Assembly (NCBI RefSeq): GCF_024343735.1
Contig: NZ_RJUE01000063.1
Coordinates: 1 to 64,000, forward strand
Origin: Lacihabitans sp. CCS-44
GTDB lineage: Bacteria > Bacteroidota > Bacteroidia > Cytophagales > Spirosomataceae
DNA: 64,000 nucleotides
Direction of reading: 5' to 3'
The position numbers and the translations under genes were made by a program. The notes beneath the pieces are model-generated. The model was given only the letters and a program-made list of their open reading frames with translations, did not search any database and was not told where the DNA came from. The number at the start of each line of letters is the position of its first letter. Within the stretch, counting starts at the first letter, position 1. Positions 43,763-51,219 of this stretch are shown piece by piece.

Positions 43763-45163
43763 TTATTTCACAAAAGCATTTACGGCATTGTTTCTAGTCA
43801 CGACATGCGTTTTTAGAATAGGCAAAGCGGACGTAAATTGTGAAACATTGGTCAAGTTTGAATAGGGAGCAGCCTCTTTCTCTGAACCATTAACAAAGGG
43901 CGTAATCATATTCGTCGCATTGTCAAAAAGTGCATTCATTTTGCTAGTAGTGAAGGTGTTATCGTTAAATTCCTTTACGTAGGTTTTGTATTTGGCATAA
44001 TAAACTTGGTCTTCCGAAACATATTTTATCAGTGGCCAAGTGGTAGCTACGCCCGAAAGATTGAGTTTTACTCGTTCTTGGCTCGTGAGGGCTTCGTTGT
44101 TGTCCCAAGGAATCCAAAGGAGTTTTTTTGACGAATGATTATACAAATAATGATTGTGAGCCATGGCTCCATAAGTATCCCAGTTGACCAGCGTGGAGTT
44201 TACTGCCAGCCATTTGACGAACTGGTCCATGTTCATGTATTTTTCTAAACCAGCTCTCCAAGCAGCCGGGTCGGTGGTACGGTTTGTAGCGTTTAGGGCT
44301 GTCACTGCACCTTTTACATCTGAATAATCAGCTTCAGTTTTGTTGTTTTTCTTCTCAAAAGTAGCTTCCGAAAAACTCGTGAAGTTAGACTCGGGCTTGT
44401 AGATATTTCCGGCATCTTCGCCCAGTTGTTTTTTCAGCATGGTATCATCTACCACTTCTACCATGGTGTATATACCGCAATATTTAAGACCATCACCAAA
44501 GTCAATATAAAGTTTGTAAAAAGACGTTTGTGCAGCAGGAATTCCGGCCATTCTAAAAATATCAGCCGAAACTTTCTCTCTTATCAATGAATTGTCTTTT
44601 ACGGCAGCCGAAAAGGAAAGTTCTTTAAATCCATAAAGTCTTTGGTCATTGATTTCGGGGTGAGCATCTTCAAATTCATCAAATTTTAGTCTGAACGGTA
44701 GCTTGTAAATTCCTGATTTCCATGTCGAACTCAATGTAGAATTGCCTTTCAATCTGAATCCAACATTTTCCCACTTTTTTCCATTAAATTTTACCGAAGC
44801 CTCTACATATTCGGGTTCTTCTCCAAAGCTTGGCACCACACCACCATTACCACCCGGCAAACCACCACCACCTTGTCCACCACCTCCTGGTTGTTGTCCA
44901 CCGCCAACACCAAAAGTACCTTTGTTTTTGGCCACCATATCGGCTTTTATGGCTTCCCAATTTGTTTTTCCAATCGTGATTTCCAACGTATTTACTTTGT
45001 CTTGGGGAAAAACCGTCTCATAATCCGGCTCGACATCATTGCTGTGGCTGGCCTTCGTCCAATCGGGATTGGTGGCTACAGTTTCAGGGTCGAGATTGTC
45101 GTTGTTTTTATTCACACAAGCAAACTGAGACAGGAACAAAACGGCTGTAAGTAGGTATTTCAT
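43763..45163 (-). CDS. CotH-kinase-family lipoprotein with Gly-rich insert
   Basis: 466 residues. A short signal ends at C16, probably lipidated. A low-complexity Gly/Pro/Gln-rich stretch (about 82-108) sits in the N-terminal part, followed by the CotH kinase-like domain (about 120-460): FRLKGNSTLSSTWKSGIYKLPF, GFKELSFSAAVKDNSLIREKV, YKLYIDFGDGLKYCGIYTMVEVV, and metal/ATP-site-like LWIPWDNNEAL. CotH of Bacillus phosphorylates spore-coat proteins; surface lipoproteins of this family are common in Bacteroidota, with unknown targets. The gene is followed by the acylase gene on the same strand, 87 bp away. Confidence 0.87.
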   Translation of the reverse strand: MKYLLTAVLFLSQFACVNKNNDNLDPETVATNPDWTKASHSNDVEPDYETVFPQDKVNTLEITIGKTNWEAIKADMVAKNKGTFGVGGGQQPGGGGQGGGGLPGGNGGVVPSFGEEPEYVEASVKFNGKKWENVGFRLKGNSTLSSTWKSGIYKLPFRLKFDEFEDAHPEINDQRLYGFKELSFSAAVKDNSLIREKVSADIFRMAGIPAAQTSFYKLYIDFGDGLKYCGIYTMVEVVDDTMLKKQLGEDAGNIYKPESNFTSFSEATFEKKNNKTEADYSDVKGAVTALNATNRTTDPAAWRAGLEKYMNMDQFVKWLAVNSTLVNWDTYGAMAHNHYLYNHSSKKLLWIPWDNNEALTSQERVKLNLSGVATTWPLIKYVSEDQVYYAKYKTYVKEFNDNTFTTSKMNALFDNATNMITPFVNGSEKEAAPYSNLTNVSQFTSALPILKTHVVTRNNAVNAFVK

Positions 45164-45245
45164 ATTGGTATAATTGGGTCTTTTTATCTATTACGAAGAT
45201 TAGACAGGAAATGTTATCTTTGGTTTATGGAACACGCCGTGAATG

Positions 45246-45283
45246 GAACACGGATTTAAAGGATTTGACACGGATAAAAGGAT
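45246..45283 (+). repeat. Interspersed repeat, aacacggat family (plus orientation)
   Basis: gaacacggatttaaaggatt-like sequence; its inverted counterpart is at 45998-46028. The two copies bracket the ankyrin gene. The 311-bp gap 45164-45475 contains this repeat and a short frame (45243-45425) that I do not believe is a gene. Confidence 0.5.
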
Positions 45284-45475
45284 ATTTTTGAACAATCCAT
45301 ACTTGTCTGCTTCATGTGCTAAGAAGATAGATAGCAAACTTATATTGGGGATTACGTTTCAAGACTTTGCGTTCGGGTGGGAAATCGAAGCACAAAAGCT
45401 GAATTTCTTACTAAAGTTCAATTAAAAAGCTATTGTTGAATTTTACACTTCGGACAGTCTCAGGCAAAACCCTTG

Positions 45476-45925
45476 TTAGTGATTCGTCGTTTTTTCCGTC
45501 AATTTTTTTATTAATACTTTATCACCTATTGTTATTGCAAATTTTAATGGAGTATTGTCAGCATTATTTATCGAATTTGGATTTGTATTGTATGATAAAA
45601 GCAAGTCTACCATTTCATATTTTTCTTTTGCATTAAAAACTGCCGTCCATAAGGGTGTGTTTCCGTAAATATTCTTTTCCTCAATGTTTATGTTTCTTTG
45701 AAGTAATTCTTTTGCTAATTGAATATTATTGTATTCACAAGCAAAATGAAGAAGATTTAGTCCTTTTTGATATTTTTTATTTATATCTTCTATTTCTGCT
45801 ACTTTTTGTAAAAAAAAATCACTATTGATATCGTTTTCAAATAGGTTAATTTCTTTCGCTTCGTCCAACAAAGGTTTCGTTTTTGTCTTTGTTTTACCTT
45901 TTTTAAAATAGTCGAATATTTTCAT
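45476..45925 (-). CDS. Ankyrin-repeat protein
   Basis: 149 residues, soluble, with about three ankyrin repeats (from about residue 55): KGLNLLHFACEYNNIQLAKELL, then YGNTPLWTAVFNAKEKYEMVDLLL, then ADNTPLKFAITIGDKVLIKKL. The lysine-rich N-terminus (KKGKTKTKTK) precedes them. Ankyrin repeats bind other proteins; small stand-alone ones are often immunity proteins for neighbouring toxins, but no toxin gene is adjacent. It lies between inverted aacacggat repeats and may have been acquired (inference). Confidence 0.78.
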   Translation of the reverse strand: MKIFDYFKKGKTKTKTKPLLDEAKEINLFENDINSDFFLQKVAEIEDINKKYQKGLNLLHFACEYNNIQLAKELLQRNINIEEKNIYGNTPLWTAVFNAKEKYEMVDLLLSYNTNPNSINNADNTPLKFAITIGDKVLIKKLTEKTTNH

Positions 45926-45997
45926 AAATTAATTTTCTTTTGGTGTGTAAGTTTTACAAAGACAGATATCAAATAGATAAAAGTATGTTTAAATGAA

Positions 45998-46028
45998 ATC
46001 CGTGTCAATTCCGTGTTAATCCGTGTTC
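45998..46028 (-). repeat. Interspersed repeat, aacacggat family (minus orientation)
   Basis: Contains three close copies of the tccgtgt core on the plus strand; the reverse complement matches 45246-45283. Confidence 0.5.
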
Positions 46029-46038
46029 AATAAAGTCA

Positions 46039-46371
46039 CTACACCAGTCCAAAAATCTGTTTCATCATCACCCATTTTTCACCAGGTTTGGCCATGGGTA
46101 AAGCTTGTTGAAACGTCCACATAAAGTTTTCCCATTTCTGGACAATCGGATTCTCAGCATCGGCTTTAGATTTTGCTTCAAACGAAAAGTCGTCTTTGGT
46201 ATCCATAATCATAAACATTCGGGTGCCAATTCGGTAGATTTGCATGTCGGTTATGCCGGCCACCACAATCGTTTCTCGAATTTCTGGCCAAATGTTCTCA
46301 TGTATTTTTTCGTACTCGGCAATAGAGGCTTCGTCGTCTTTCAAATCTAGAGCAAAACAGTATCTTTTCAT
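46039..46371 (-). CDS. RhaM/FucU-like sugar mutarotase (L-rhamnose mutarotase family)
   Basis: 110 residues, the length of RhaM dimers. It keeps the family pattern Y19-x4-H24 in EYEKIHENIWPEI, IYRIGTRMFMIMDT in the centre, and a tail ending MKQIFGLV. It interconverts alpha and beta anomers of a deoxy sugar. Given that it lies 1 nt downstream of the FucP gene, the substrate is more likely L-fucose than L-rhamnose. No fucose isomerase, kinase or aldolase is visible nearby. Confidence 0.88.
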   Translation of the reverse strand: MKRYCFALDLKDDEASIAEYEKIHENIWPEIRETIVVAGITDMQIYRIGTRMFMIMDTKDDFSFEAKSKADAENPIVQKWENFMWTFQQALPMAKPGEKWVMMKQIFGLV

Positions 46372-46372
46372 A

Positions 46373-47620
46373 TCAAGCCGCTTTTTTGTGACCTACCAAT
46401 CCGTAATACAAAACCACTATAAAACAAACCAAAGGTACCCAATAACCGACCTGAATGTTATCGTTTGAATTATCTATGATATAACCCATTATAACAGGAA
46501 AAATAGCACCACCAATAATTGCCATTACTATCAGAGATGAAGCAGGTTTGGTGTTTTCAAGCATATCCTCTATTCCTAATGAGAATATTGTTGGAAACAT
46601 TATAGACATGAAAAAACCCAGTCCACCTAAAGCCAAAACTACGTTTTTGCCATCAGCGTAGACAGCCACTAAGCTAAGCAAAATACACATGGCGGCGTAA
46701 ATGCTCAACAGCTTGGCTGGGGCAAGATATTTCATGATAAAGGTTCCCAAAAAGCGACCCACCATGAAGAGAATTCCGTAAATTCCGAGATAATAGCCAG
46801 CGGTTTTTTCGTCTACGCCACCACCTGAAATGGCCATTCTGACAAAGAAACTGGTTACACAAACCTGTGCTCCTACGTAAAAAAGCTGTGCAATCACGGC
46901 CCAAGTCAGGTGTTTGTGTTTTAAGGCTCCGGCTATGCTGCCAGTGGTTTCGCCTTGGTCTTCTTCTTTAAATTCTGGGAATTTCAAAACCATAAAAAGT
47001 ACGGCTATCACCAATAAAAATCCGCCCAAAATCATGTAAGGCATTTTTACTGAAGCCGCTTCAGAGGTCAAATAGGCGATTTTTTCGACTTCTGGTAACA
47101 GATTAAGTTCCTCAGAAGAATACTCTTTGCCTGACAAAATGAAGATGGTGCCCACCATTGGAGCTAAAAATGCGGCCAAGCCATTGAACGATTGTGCCAA
47201 ATTGAGTCTAGTGGTGGCATCTTTGGCGTCACCGAGTTTTGTGGCGTAAGGATTGGCCGCGGTTTCAAGAATAGTTAAGCCAATACCGATAATAAATAAA
47301 CCCAAAAGGAAAATACCGTAGGTACGAGAATTGGCGGCTGGAACAAACAAAAAAGCTCCCAAACTGAAGACCAATAAACCCAGAATTATGCCCTTTTTGT
47401 AACCAAATTTTTTCAAGACCAAACCTGCCGGAATGGCTCCTAAAAAGTAAGCCAAATAAACTGCGGTATCTACAAAAGTAGATTGCATATTGCTCAGCTG
47501 TAAGGCTTTACGAAGGTGTGGAATAAGGATGCCGTTGAGGTTATTGGCAAAGCCCCACATAAAAAACAAGCAGGTGACCAACACAAACGGAACCAAGTAA
47601 TTGGGTTTATTTTCTTTCAT
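46373..47620 (-). CDS. fucP: L-fucose:proton symporter (FucP family)
   Basis: 415 residues, 12 helices. MFS transporter of the FucP type with FFMWGFANNLNGILIPHL near 19-36 and the hallmark ETAANPYATKLG near 124-135, close to conserved FucP blocks. It takes up L-fucose with a proton, though some members of the family carry glucose/galactose or N-acetylglucosamine. Transcribed first, with the RhaM-type mutarotase gene following after 1 nt, which fits fucose use. Confidence 0.9.
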   Translation of the reverse strand: MKENKPNYLVPFVLVTCLFFMWGFANNLNGILIPHLRKALQLSNMQSTFVDTAVYLAYFLGAIPAGLVLKKFGYKKGIILGLLVFSLGAFLFVPAANSRTYGIFLLGLFIIGIGLTILETAANPYATKLGDAKDATTRLNLAQSFNGLAAFLAPMVGTIFILSGKEYSSEELNLLPEVEKIAYLTSEAASVKMPYMILGGFLLVIAVLFMVLKFPEFKEEDQGETTGSIAGALKHKHLTWAVIAQLFYVGAQVCVTSFFVRMAISGGGVDEKTAGYYLGIYGILFMVGRFLGTFIMKYLAPAKLLSIYAAMCILLSLVAVYADGKNVVLALGGLGFFMSIMFPTIFSLGIEDMLENTKPASSLIVMAIIGGAIFPVIMGYIIDNSNDNIQVGYWVPLVCFIVVLYYGLVGHKKAA

Positions 47621-47691
47621 TTAGGGTTAAATTTTTTGCAAGGTAATTTTTTCAGAACAAAACTGGAAGAAAGCTTTCTTTTTTTTGATAA

Positions 47692-47811
47692 ACACATAAT
47701 TTATTAAAAAACACATAGAAGGATAGAGAACATAGGACTCAATGATACCTGTGTGTGTAAAAAAGTTACCGAAACCTATGATACCTATATGCCTATATGT
47801 TTCAAAAAAAA
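47692..47811. repeat. Interspersed repeat of the acatag...ctatgt type
   Basis: Contains aaacacatagaagg, gaacatagg, then aacctatgatacctatatgc and ctatatgttt: inverted and direct copies of a catagg/cctatg core. Related to 26018-26118. No gene seen. Confidence 0.42.
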
Positions 47812-47831
47812 CAACCACTCAAAACTTTCCG

Positions 47832-47839
47832 TACCTTTG
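47832..47839 (+). promoter_or_regulatory. -7 element very close to the helicase start codon
   Basis: TACCTTTG fits TAnnTTTG; a start about 4 nt further falls on or next to the ATG at 47843, so the mRNA may be leaderless. Confidence 0.4.
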
Positions 47840-47842
47840 TAT

Positions 47843-49141
47843 ATGGAAAAAATCTTGGCTAAAATAGGCATAGAGGCATTGAACGAAATGCAGCTAATCA
47901 CTCAAAAGAGTATCTTAGAAAATAGAAATACCCTTCTTTTGTCGCCCACAGGATCGGGTAAAACCTTGGCTTTTTTGCTGCCTTTACTGGAGATTTTGGA
48001 GCCAATAGAAAACCAAATTCAGGCCATGATACTGGTGCCGACGAGAGAATTGGCATTACAAATAGAGTCAGTGTGGAAAACCTTGGGTTCGGGTCATAAA
48101 ATAAGTGCGTTCTATGGTGGCCACAGCATGGAAGTGGAGGTAAACAGTCTCAAAAATCCTCCAGCAGTGTTGGTGGGCACACCTGGTCGAATAGCCGATC
48201 ATTACACCAGACATACCATAGATTCCAAGCAGGTGAAAACCATTGTTTTTGATGAGTTCGACAAGTCGCTCGAAATGGGATTTCATGAACAGCTGCAGTT
48301 TATTTTGGAGCGATTGCCCAATCTGAATAAATACGTTTTTGTGTCTGCCACACAAGGAATTAGCTTACCTGGCTTTTTGAATATTGATGCAATAAATACC
48401 ATAGATTTTATAAATGATGGCCAGCGAAACCAAGGCTTGGCTCTGCGATATGTAAAGACTAACAACAAGATAAAATCCTTGAATATTCTTCTTGGACAAA
48501 TCAGCCAGACTCCGACCTTGATTTTCTGTAATCAGCGAGATGAGGTAGAAGAAGTGGCCAATCTGTTGACCAAAAACGGCATCAATTGCGGAGTTTTTCA
48601 TGGTAAAATAGAACAAATAGACCGTGAAAAAGCCTTGATAAGATTCAGAAATGGAAGTGTGAGGTATTTGGTGAGTACCGACTTGGCCGCTAGAGGTTTG
48701 GATATTCCTGAGGTGGAAAATGTGATACATTATTCGATGCCTTTTCATGAGCAGGAGTTTGTACACCGCAACGGCCGTACAGCCAGAATGAACGCTTCTG
48801 GCGTAGCTTATTTCTTTTTGGAAGAAGGCCAAAAAACACCACAATACATCACTCAGTTGCCCGAAGAGTTGGTTTTAGACCAAAGCCCCAAAGGTGTTAC
48901 CAAAGAATCGTGGACCACACTTTACTTTAGTGGAGGCAAAAAAGACAAGATAAACAAAATAGACATCGTAGGTTTTTGCTTACAAAAAGGCGGAATAGAA
49001 AAAGACGCTTTGGGCAAAATAGAAGTACAAGATTTCGCATCTTATGTGGCCATCGCAACAGCCCAAGTTTCCTCATTCCTCAAAAACATCAAAGACCAAA
49101 AAATTAAGGGGAAGAAATTGAAGATTGAGGTAGCTAGGTGA
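47843..49141 (+). CDS. DEAD-box-like RNA helicase, DbpA-type C-terminal domain
   Basis: 432 residues from the ATG at 47843, giving the usual start MEKILAKIGIEALNEMQ; a longer frame upstream would read through the repeat. Motif I is SPTGSGKT, Ia VPTRELA, Ib GTPGR, II DEFD in place of DEAD, III SAT, V STDLAARGLDIPEV and VI HRNGRTAR. The C-terminal 70 residues (YFSGGKKDKINKIDIVGFCL, then FASYVAIA) look like the DbpA RNA-binding domain, which in E. coli targets 23S rRNA helix 92. Expected role: ribosome assembly. DEFD should still support ATP hydrolysis. Confidence 0.9.
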   Translation: MEKILAKIGIEALNEMQLITQKSILENRNTLLLSPTGSGKTLAFLLPLLEILEPIENQIQAMILVPTRELALQIESVWKTLGSGHKISAFYGGHSMEVEVNSLKNPPAVLVGTPGRIADHYTRHTIDSKQVKTIVFDEFDKSLEMGFHEQLQFILERLPNLNKYVFVSATQGISLPGFLNIDAINTIDFINDGQRNQGLALRYVKTNNKIKSLNILLGQISQTPTLIFCNQRDEVEEVANLLTKNGINCGVFHGKIEQIDREKALIRFRNGSVRYLVSTDLAARGLDIPEVENVIHYSMPFHEQEFVHRNGRTARMNASGVAYFFLEEGQKTPQYITQLPEELVLDQSPKGVTKESWTTLYFSGGKKDKINKIDIVGFCLQKGGIEKDALGKIEVQDFASYVAIATAQVSSFLKNIKDQKIKGKKLKIEVAR

Positions 49142-49237
49142 TTTTAAATGCTTACCACCTTTGAAGCGGCAGTTAAGTTTTATTCGATTGGATTTCTGAG
49201 TTATGATGTCGTGAAACTAACTTAATGCCAGTATTTT

Positions 49238-49375
49238 CTACGATTCAATAGATTTACTACCAAATTTTCTCTCATTTTTTAAGTCTTCAACAAAATCGTC
49301 AACTGATTGGTCCAGCTCCATTGCATCAAATAGAGACTTCCACGAAATATCTTTCGATTTTCTTTTAGTTTTCAT
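49238..49375 (-). CDS. Small antitoxin-like protein without visible toxin
   Basis: 45 residues, MKTKRKSKDISWKSLFDAME at the start and an acidic DQSVDDFVEDLK centre. The arrangement (basic start, SWKSLFDAM helix, then acidic helix) resembles short antitoxins. No toxin gene overlaps it, so it may be a solitary antitoxin or a leftover. Codon use is ordinary. Low-to-moderate confidence because of size. Confidence 0.5.
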   Translation of the reverse strand: MKTKRKSKDISWKSLFDAMELDQSVDDFVEDLKNERKFGSKSIES

Positions 49376-49514
49376 AGACTTCGAAAGCCTAGCAATGAGC
49401 ATCAATTATATACCAAACGGGGAAAGGTTATATAAGTCGCTTTATATGAAGAGGTTATTCAATGTAGGGTATTATGGTATAGCTACAATGATAGAGTTCT
49501 AGATGGGGTAGTTA

Positions 49515-49564
49515 TATAATTGCGTTAATAGATGTTGGGGTTGTAAAGTGTTAACGCAATTATA
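49515..49564. repeat. 14-bp perfect inverted repeat in a gene-free stretch
   Basis: TATAATTGCGTTAA (49515-49528) and TTAACGCAATTATA (49551-49564) with a 22-nt loop. It lies within 49376-49793, a 418-bp region in which I see no gene; the rest is AT-rich and unstructured to the eye. The structure could be a hairpin RNA, a protein-binding site or a scar of mobile DNA. Confidence 0.6.
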
Positions 49565-49793
49565 ATAATAGAAAAAACAAACTAACTTGGTGTGGTTCTT
49601 GTTGTTACGGCATAAAAGAAAGTTACAAAAAATAAATTAAAATATCTTTTTTTAATAAAGAAGTAGTAGTTTTACGTTGTAATTGTGCAAACTTAATTAA
49701 GCAATTAATAGAAGAGTTAGTAGTAGTTCTGTATATCGGTTTGTTAAGACTATAGACTTATACTAACAGTAATAACATTTAATTTAAATAGAA

Positions 49794-49946
49794 ATGGCAA
49801 AGCCAATAAAAGAGACCCCCATTTTAAAAGGTCAAGACGCTGTAAGGTTCCAGAGGCAAATGACCAACTCAGTGAAGATTTCTGATGATGCAAGAAAAAA
49901 AATGCAAGCAAACTTTGATAAAATTCAATCAATTTCAAGGTTTTGA
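49794..49946 (+). CDS. Antitoxin of a GNAT toxin-antitoxin module
   Basis: 50 residues: MAKPIKETPILKGQDAVRFQ, then RQMTNSVKISDDARKKMQ, and a helical end. The PIKETPILKGxDAxRF block is common in small Bacteroidota antitoxins. Its TGA overlaps the ATG of the GNAT gene by one base (TGATG), a strong sign of coupling. It would bind and neutralise the acetyltransferase and probably repress the operon. The DNA-binding part is very short. Confidence 0.82.
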   Translation: MAKPIKETPILKGQDAVRFQRQMTNSVKISDDARKKMQANFDKIQSISRF

Positions 49947-50482
49947 TGGATATTTCGGATTTCAAGTTAGTTAGACTAAATGAAGATTACGACATAAAGC
50001 CGTTCGATTGTGGAGAGAAAGATTTGAATGAGTTTCTCTTTAATGACTCAAAAGAATTTCAAAGAGAATTCCTTGCTATAACTTACTTGTTAGAAAAAGA
50101 TGACACTACTGTTGCTTATTTTAGCCTTTTGAATGATAAAATAAATATCCATGACTTAAAGGTAGAAGACAAGAAGGCTTGGAATAAAATAAGAAAAAAA
50201 TATCCTCAAAGGAAAAGACTTAAAAGTTACCCTTGTATGAAGATTGGGCGACTTGGTGTTAGTTCTGATTATCAAGGAAAAGGTATCGGTAAAATGATAT
50301 TAGATTATTTGAAAGTAATGTTTTTAAGCAACAATAGAACGGGTTGTAGATATATCACTTTAGATGGCTACCGGAATTCTTTAAATTTCTACCAGAGAAA
50401 CGACTTTGTTTTTTTAACCTCAGGTGATATAGATGATGAAACAAGACTAATGTATTTTGACTTAAAAACGTTGTCTCTGTAA
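49946..50482 (+). CDS. GNAT-family acetyltransferase toxin
   Basis: 178 residues from the ATG at 49946 (a TTG 3 nt before is possible). GNAT fold with acetyl-CoA loop in IGRLGVSSDYQGKGIGKMIL near 100-119 and the following DYLKVMFL helix. The N-terminal CGEKDLNEFLFNDSKEF is typical of TacT/AtaT-like toxins, which acetylate the amino group of charged tRNAs and block translation. Pairs with the preceding 50-residue antitoxin, with a one-base overlap. Confidence 0.88.
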   Translation: MDISDFKLVRLNEDYDIKPFDCGEKDLNEFLFNDSKEFQREFLAITYLLEKDDTTVAYFSLLNDKINIHDLKVEDKKAWNKIRKKYPQRKRLKSYPCMKIGRLGVSSDYQGKGIGKMILDYLKVMFLSNNRTGCRYITLDGYRNSLNFYQRNDFVFLTSGDIDDETRLMYFDLKTLSL

Positions 50483-50574
50483 TTTCTAAGTATTATCCAC
50501 AAAAACGACATATTTACTAAATAATATTCTGATACCCCTTGTTTTTATAATCTTTCATTAATGCTTTTGTAATG

Positions 50575-50610
50575 AAAAAAGGCCGACATACAATAATGTA
50601 TATCGACCTT
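50575..50610 (-). terminator. Terminator-like hairpin, minus orientation
   Basis: Imperfect 14-bp stem aaggccgacataca / tgtatatcgacctt with an ataa loop; on the minus strand it is followed by TTTTTT. No minus-strand gene precedes it closely, so its client is unclear. Confidence 0.5.
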
Positions 50611-50626
50611 CGACGGAGTCTAGTTC

Positions 50627-50746
50627 ATGGAGATTTTTCCTAGCCATAAACTTAAGCTAGTCTCAGCTTGGGCTGAAATACATAAAGATGAATTATTGAA
50701 AATGTGGAATACTAAAGAATTTCATAAGATAAATCCCTTGCAGTAA
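50627..50746 (+). pseudogene. DUF4160 remnant (C-terminal part only)
   Basis: 39 codons with HKLKLVSAWAEIHKDELLKM and a closing INPLQ, the end of DUF4160 proteins (about 80 residues normally). The N-terminal half, with its HHxPHFHA-type block, is missing, and a TAG lies in frame just upstream of the ATG. The stop is 1 nt before the DUF2442 gene, the usual neighbour order. Probably a truncated partner, although a short functional form cannot be ruled out. Confidence 0.65.
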
Positions 50747-50747
50747 T

Positions 50748-51026
50748 ATGGTAAGAATTAGCAAAATAATAGACATCAATTCTTTTCAAATAACTGGACA
50801 GTTTAATGATGGACAAATTAAGAGATTGGGTGTTTATCCTCGGATTAAGAATCATTTACATTTAAATGGTGTATCTAGCCTATTAGATGAAACTATTTTT
50901 AAAAATGCAAAATTGGGGGATTTTGGAGAAATTTATTGGCCTCAAATTGTGGTATCCAAAGATGCAACCATAATGGATTATGACATTTCGCCTGAGTTTT
51001 TTTATAATAATGGGGTTGTAGTTTGA
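50748..51026 (+). CDS. DUF2442 family protein
   Basis: 92 residues. Sequence VRISKIIDINSFQITGQFND near the start and YWPQIVVSKDATIMDYDISP near the end match the DUF2442 pattern (a small beta-rich fold with a conserved WP). DUF2442 genes are frequently next to DUF4160 genes, often in toxin-antitoxin-like pairs, but the function is unproven. Here it appears intact while the DUF4160 part is shortened. Confidence 0.85.
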   Translation: MVRISKIIDINSFQITGQFNDGQIKRLGVYPRIKNHLHLNGVSSLLDETIFKNAKLGDFGEIYWPQIVVSKDATIMDYDISPEFFYNNGVVV

Positions 51027-51219
51027 TTTGAATTTGGACGTTAGCTTTTTAAAGAGTGAAACTTGCATGATGCGGTAAAGACAGTACAATCATTGTAGAG
51101 CTAGAAAGTACAAACTAACCAATTTCAAAGGAGTACTCTAATTTCACAATCTCACCCCCACCAATTCATATCAATTTCATAAAAACTGCTTCACTTTGTA
51201 GTAATATTAGAAACCCAAT

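Noticed and set aside
44742-45154. Pro-rich plus-strand frames opposite the CotH gene
   Set aside because: They are the complement of the Gly-rich insert; proline richness follows from that.
45243-45425. 60-codon frame on the plus strand
   Set aside because: It starts inside the aacacggat repeat, shows no recognisable motif, and its composition looks like translated intergenic DNA.
49515-49564. Integron attC site
   Set aside because: The core has some likeness to GTTRRRY but lacks the paired R and L boxes and the unpaired bases expected; no integrase or cassette array is seen.
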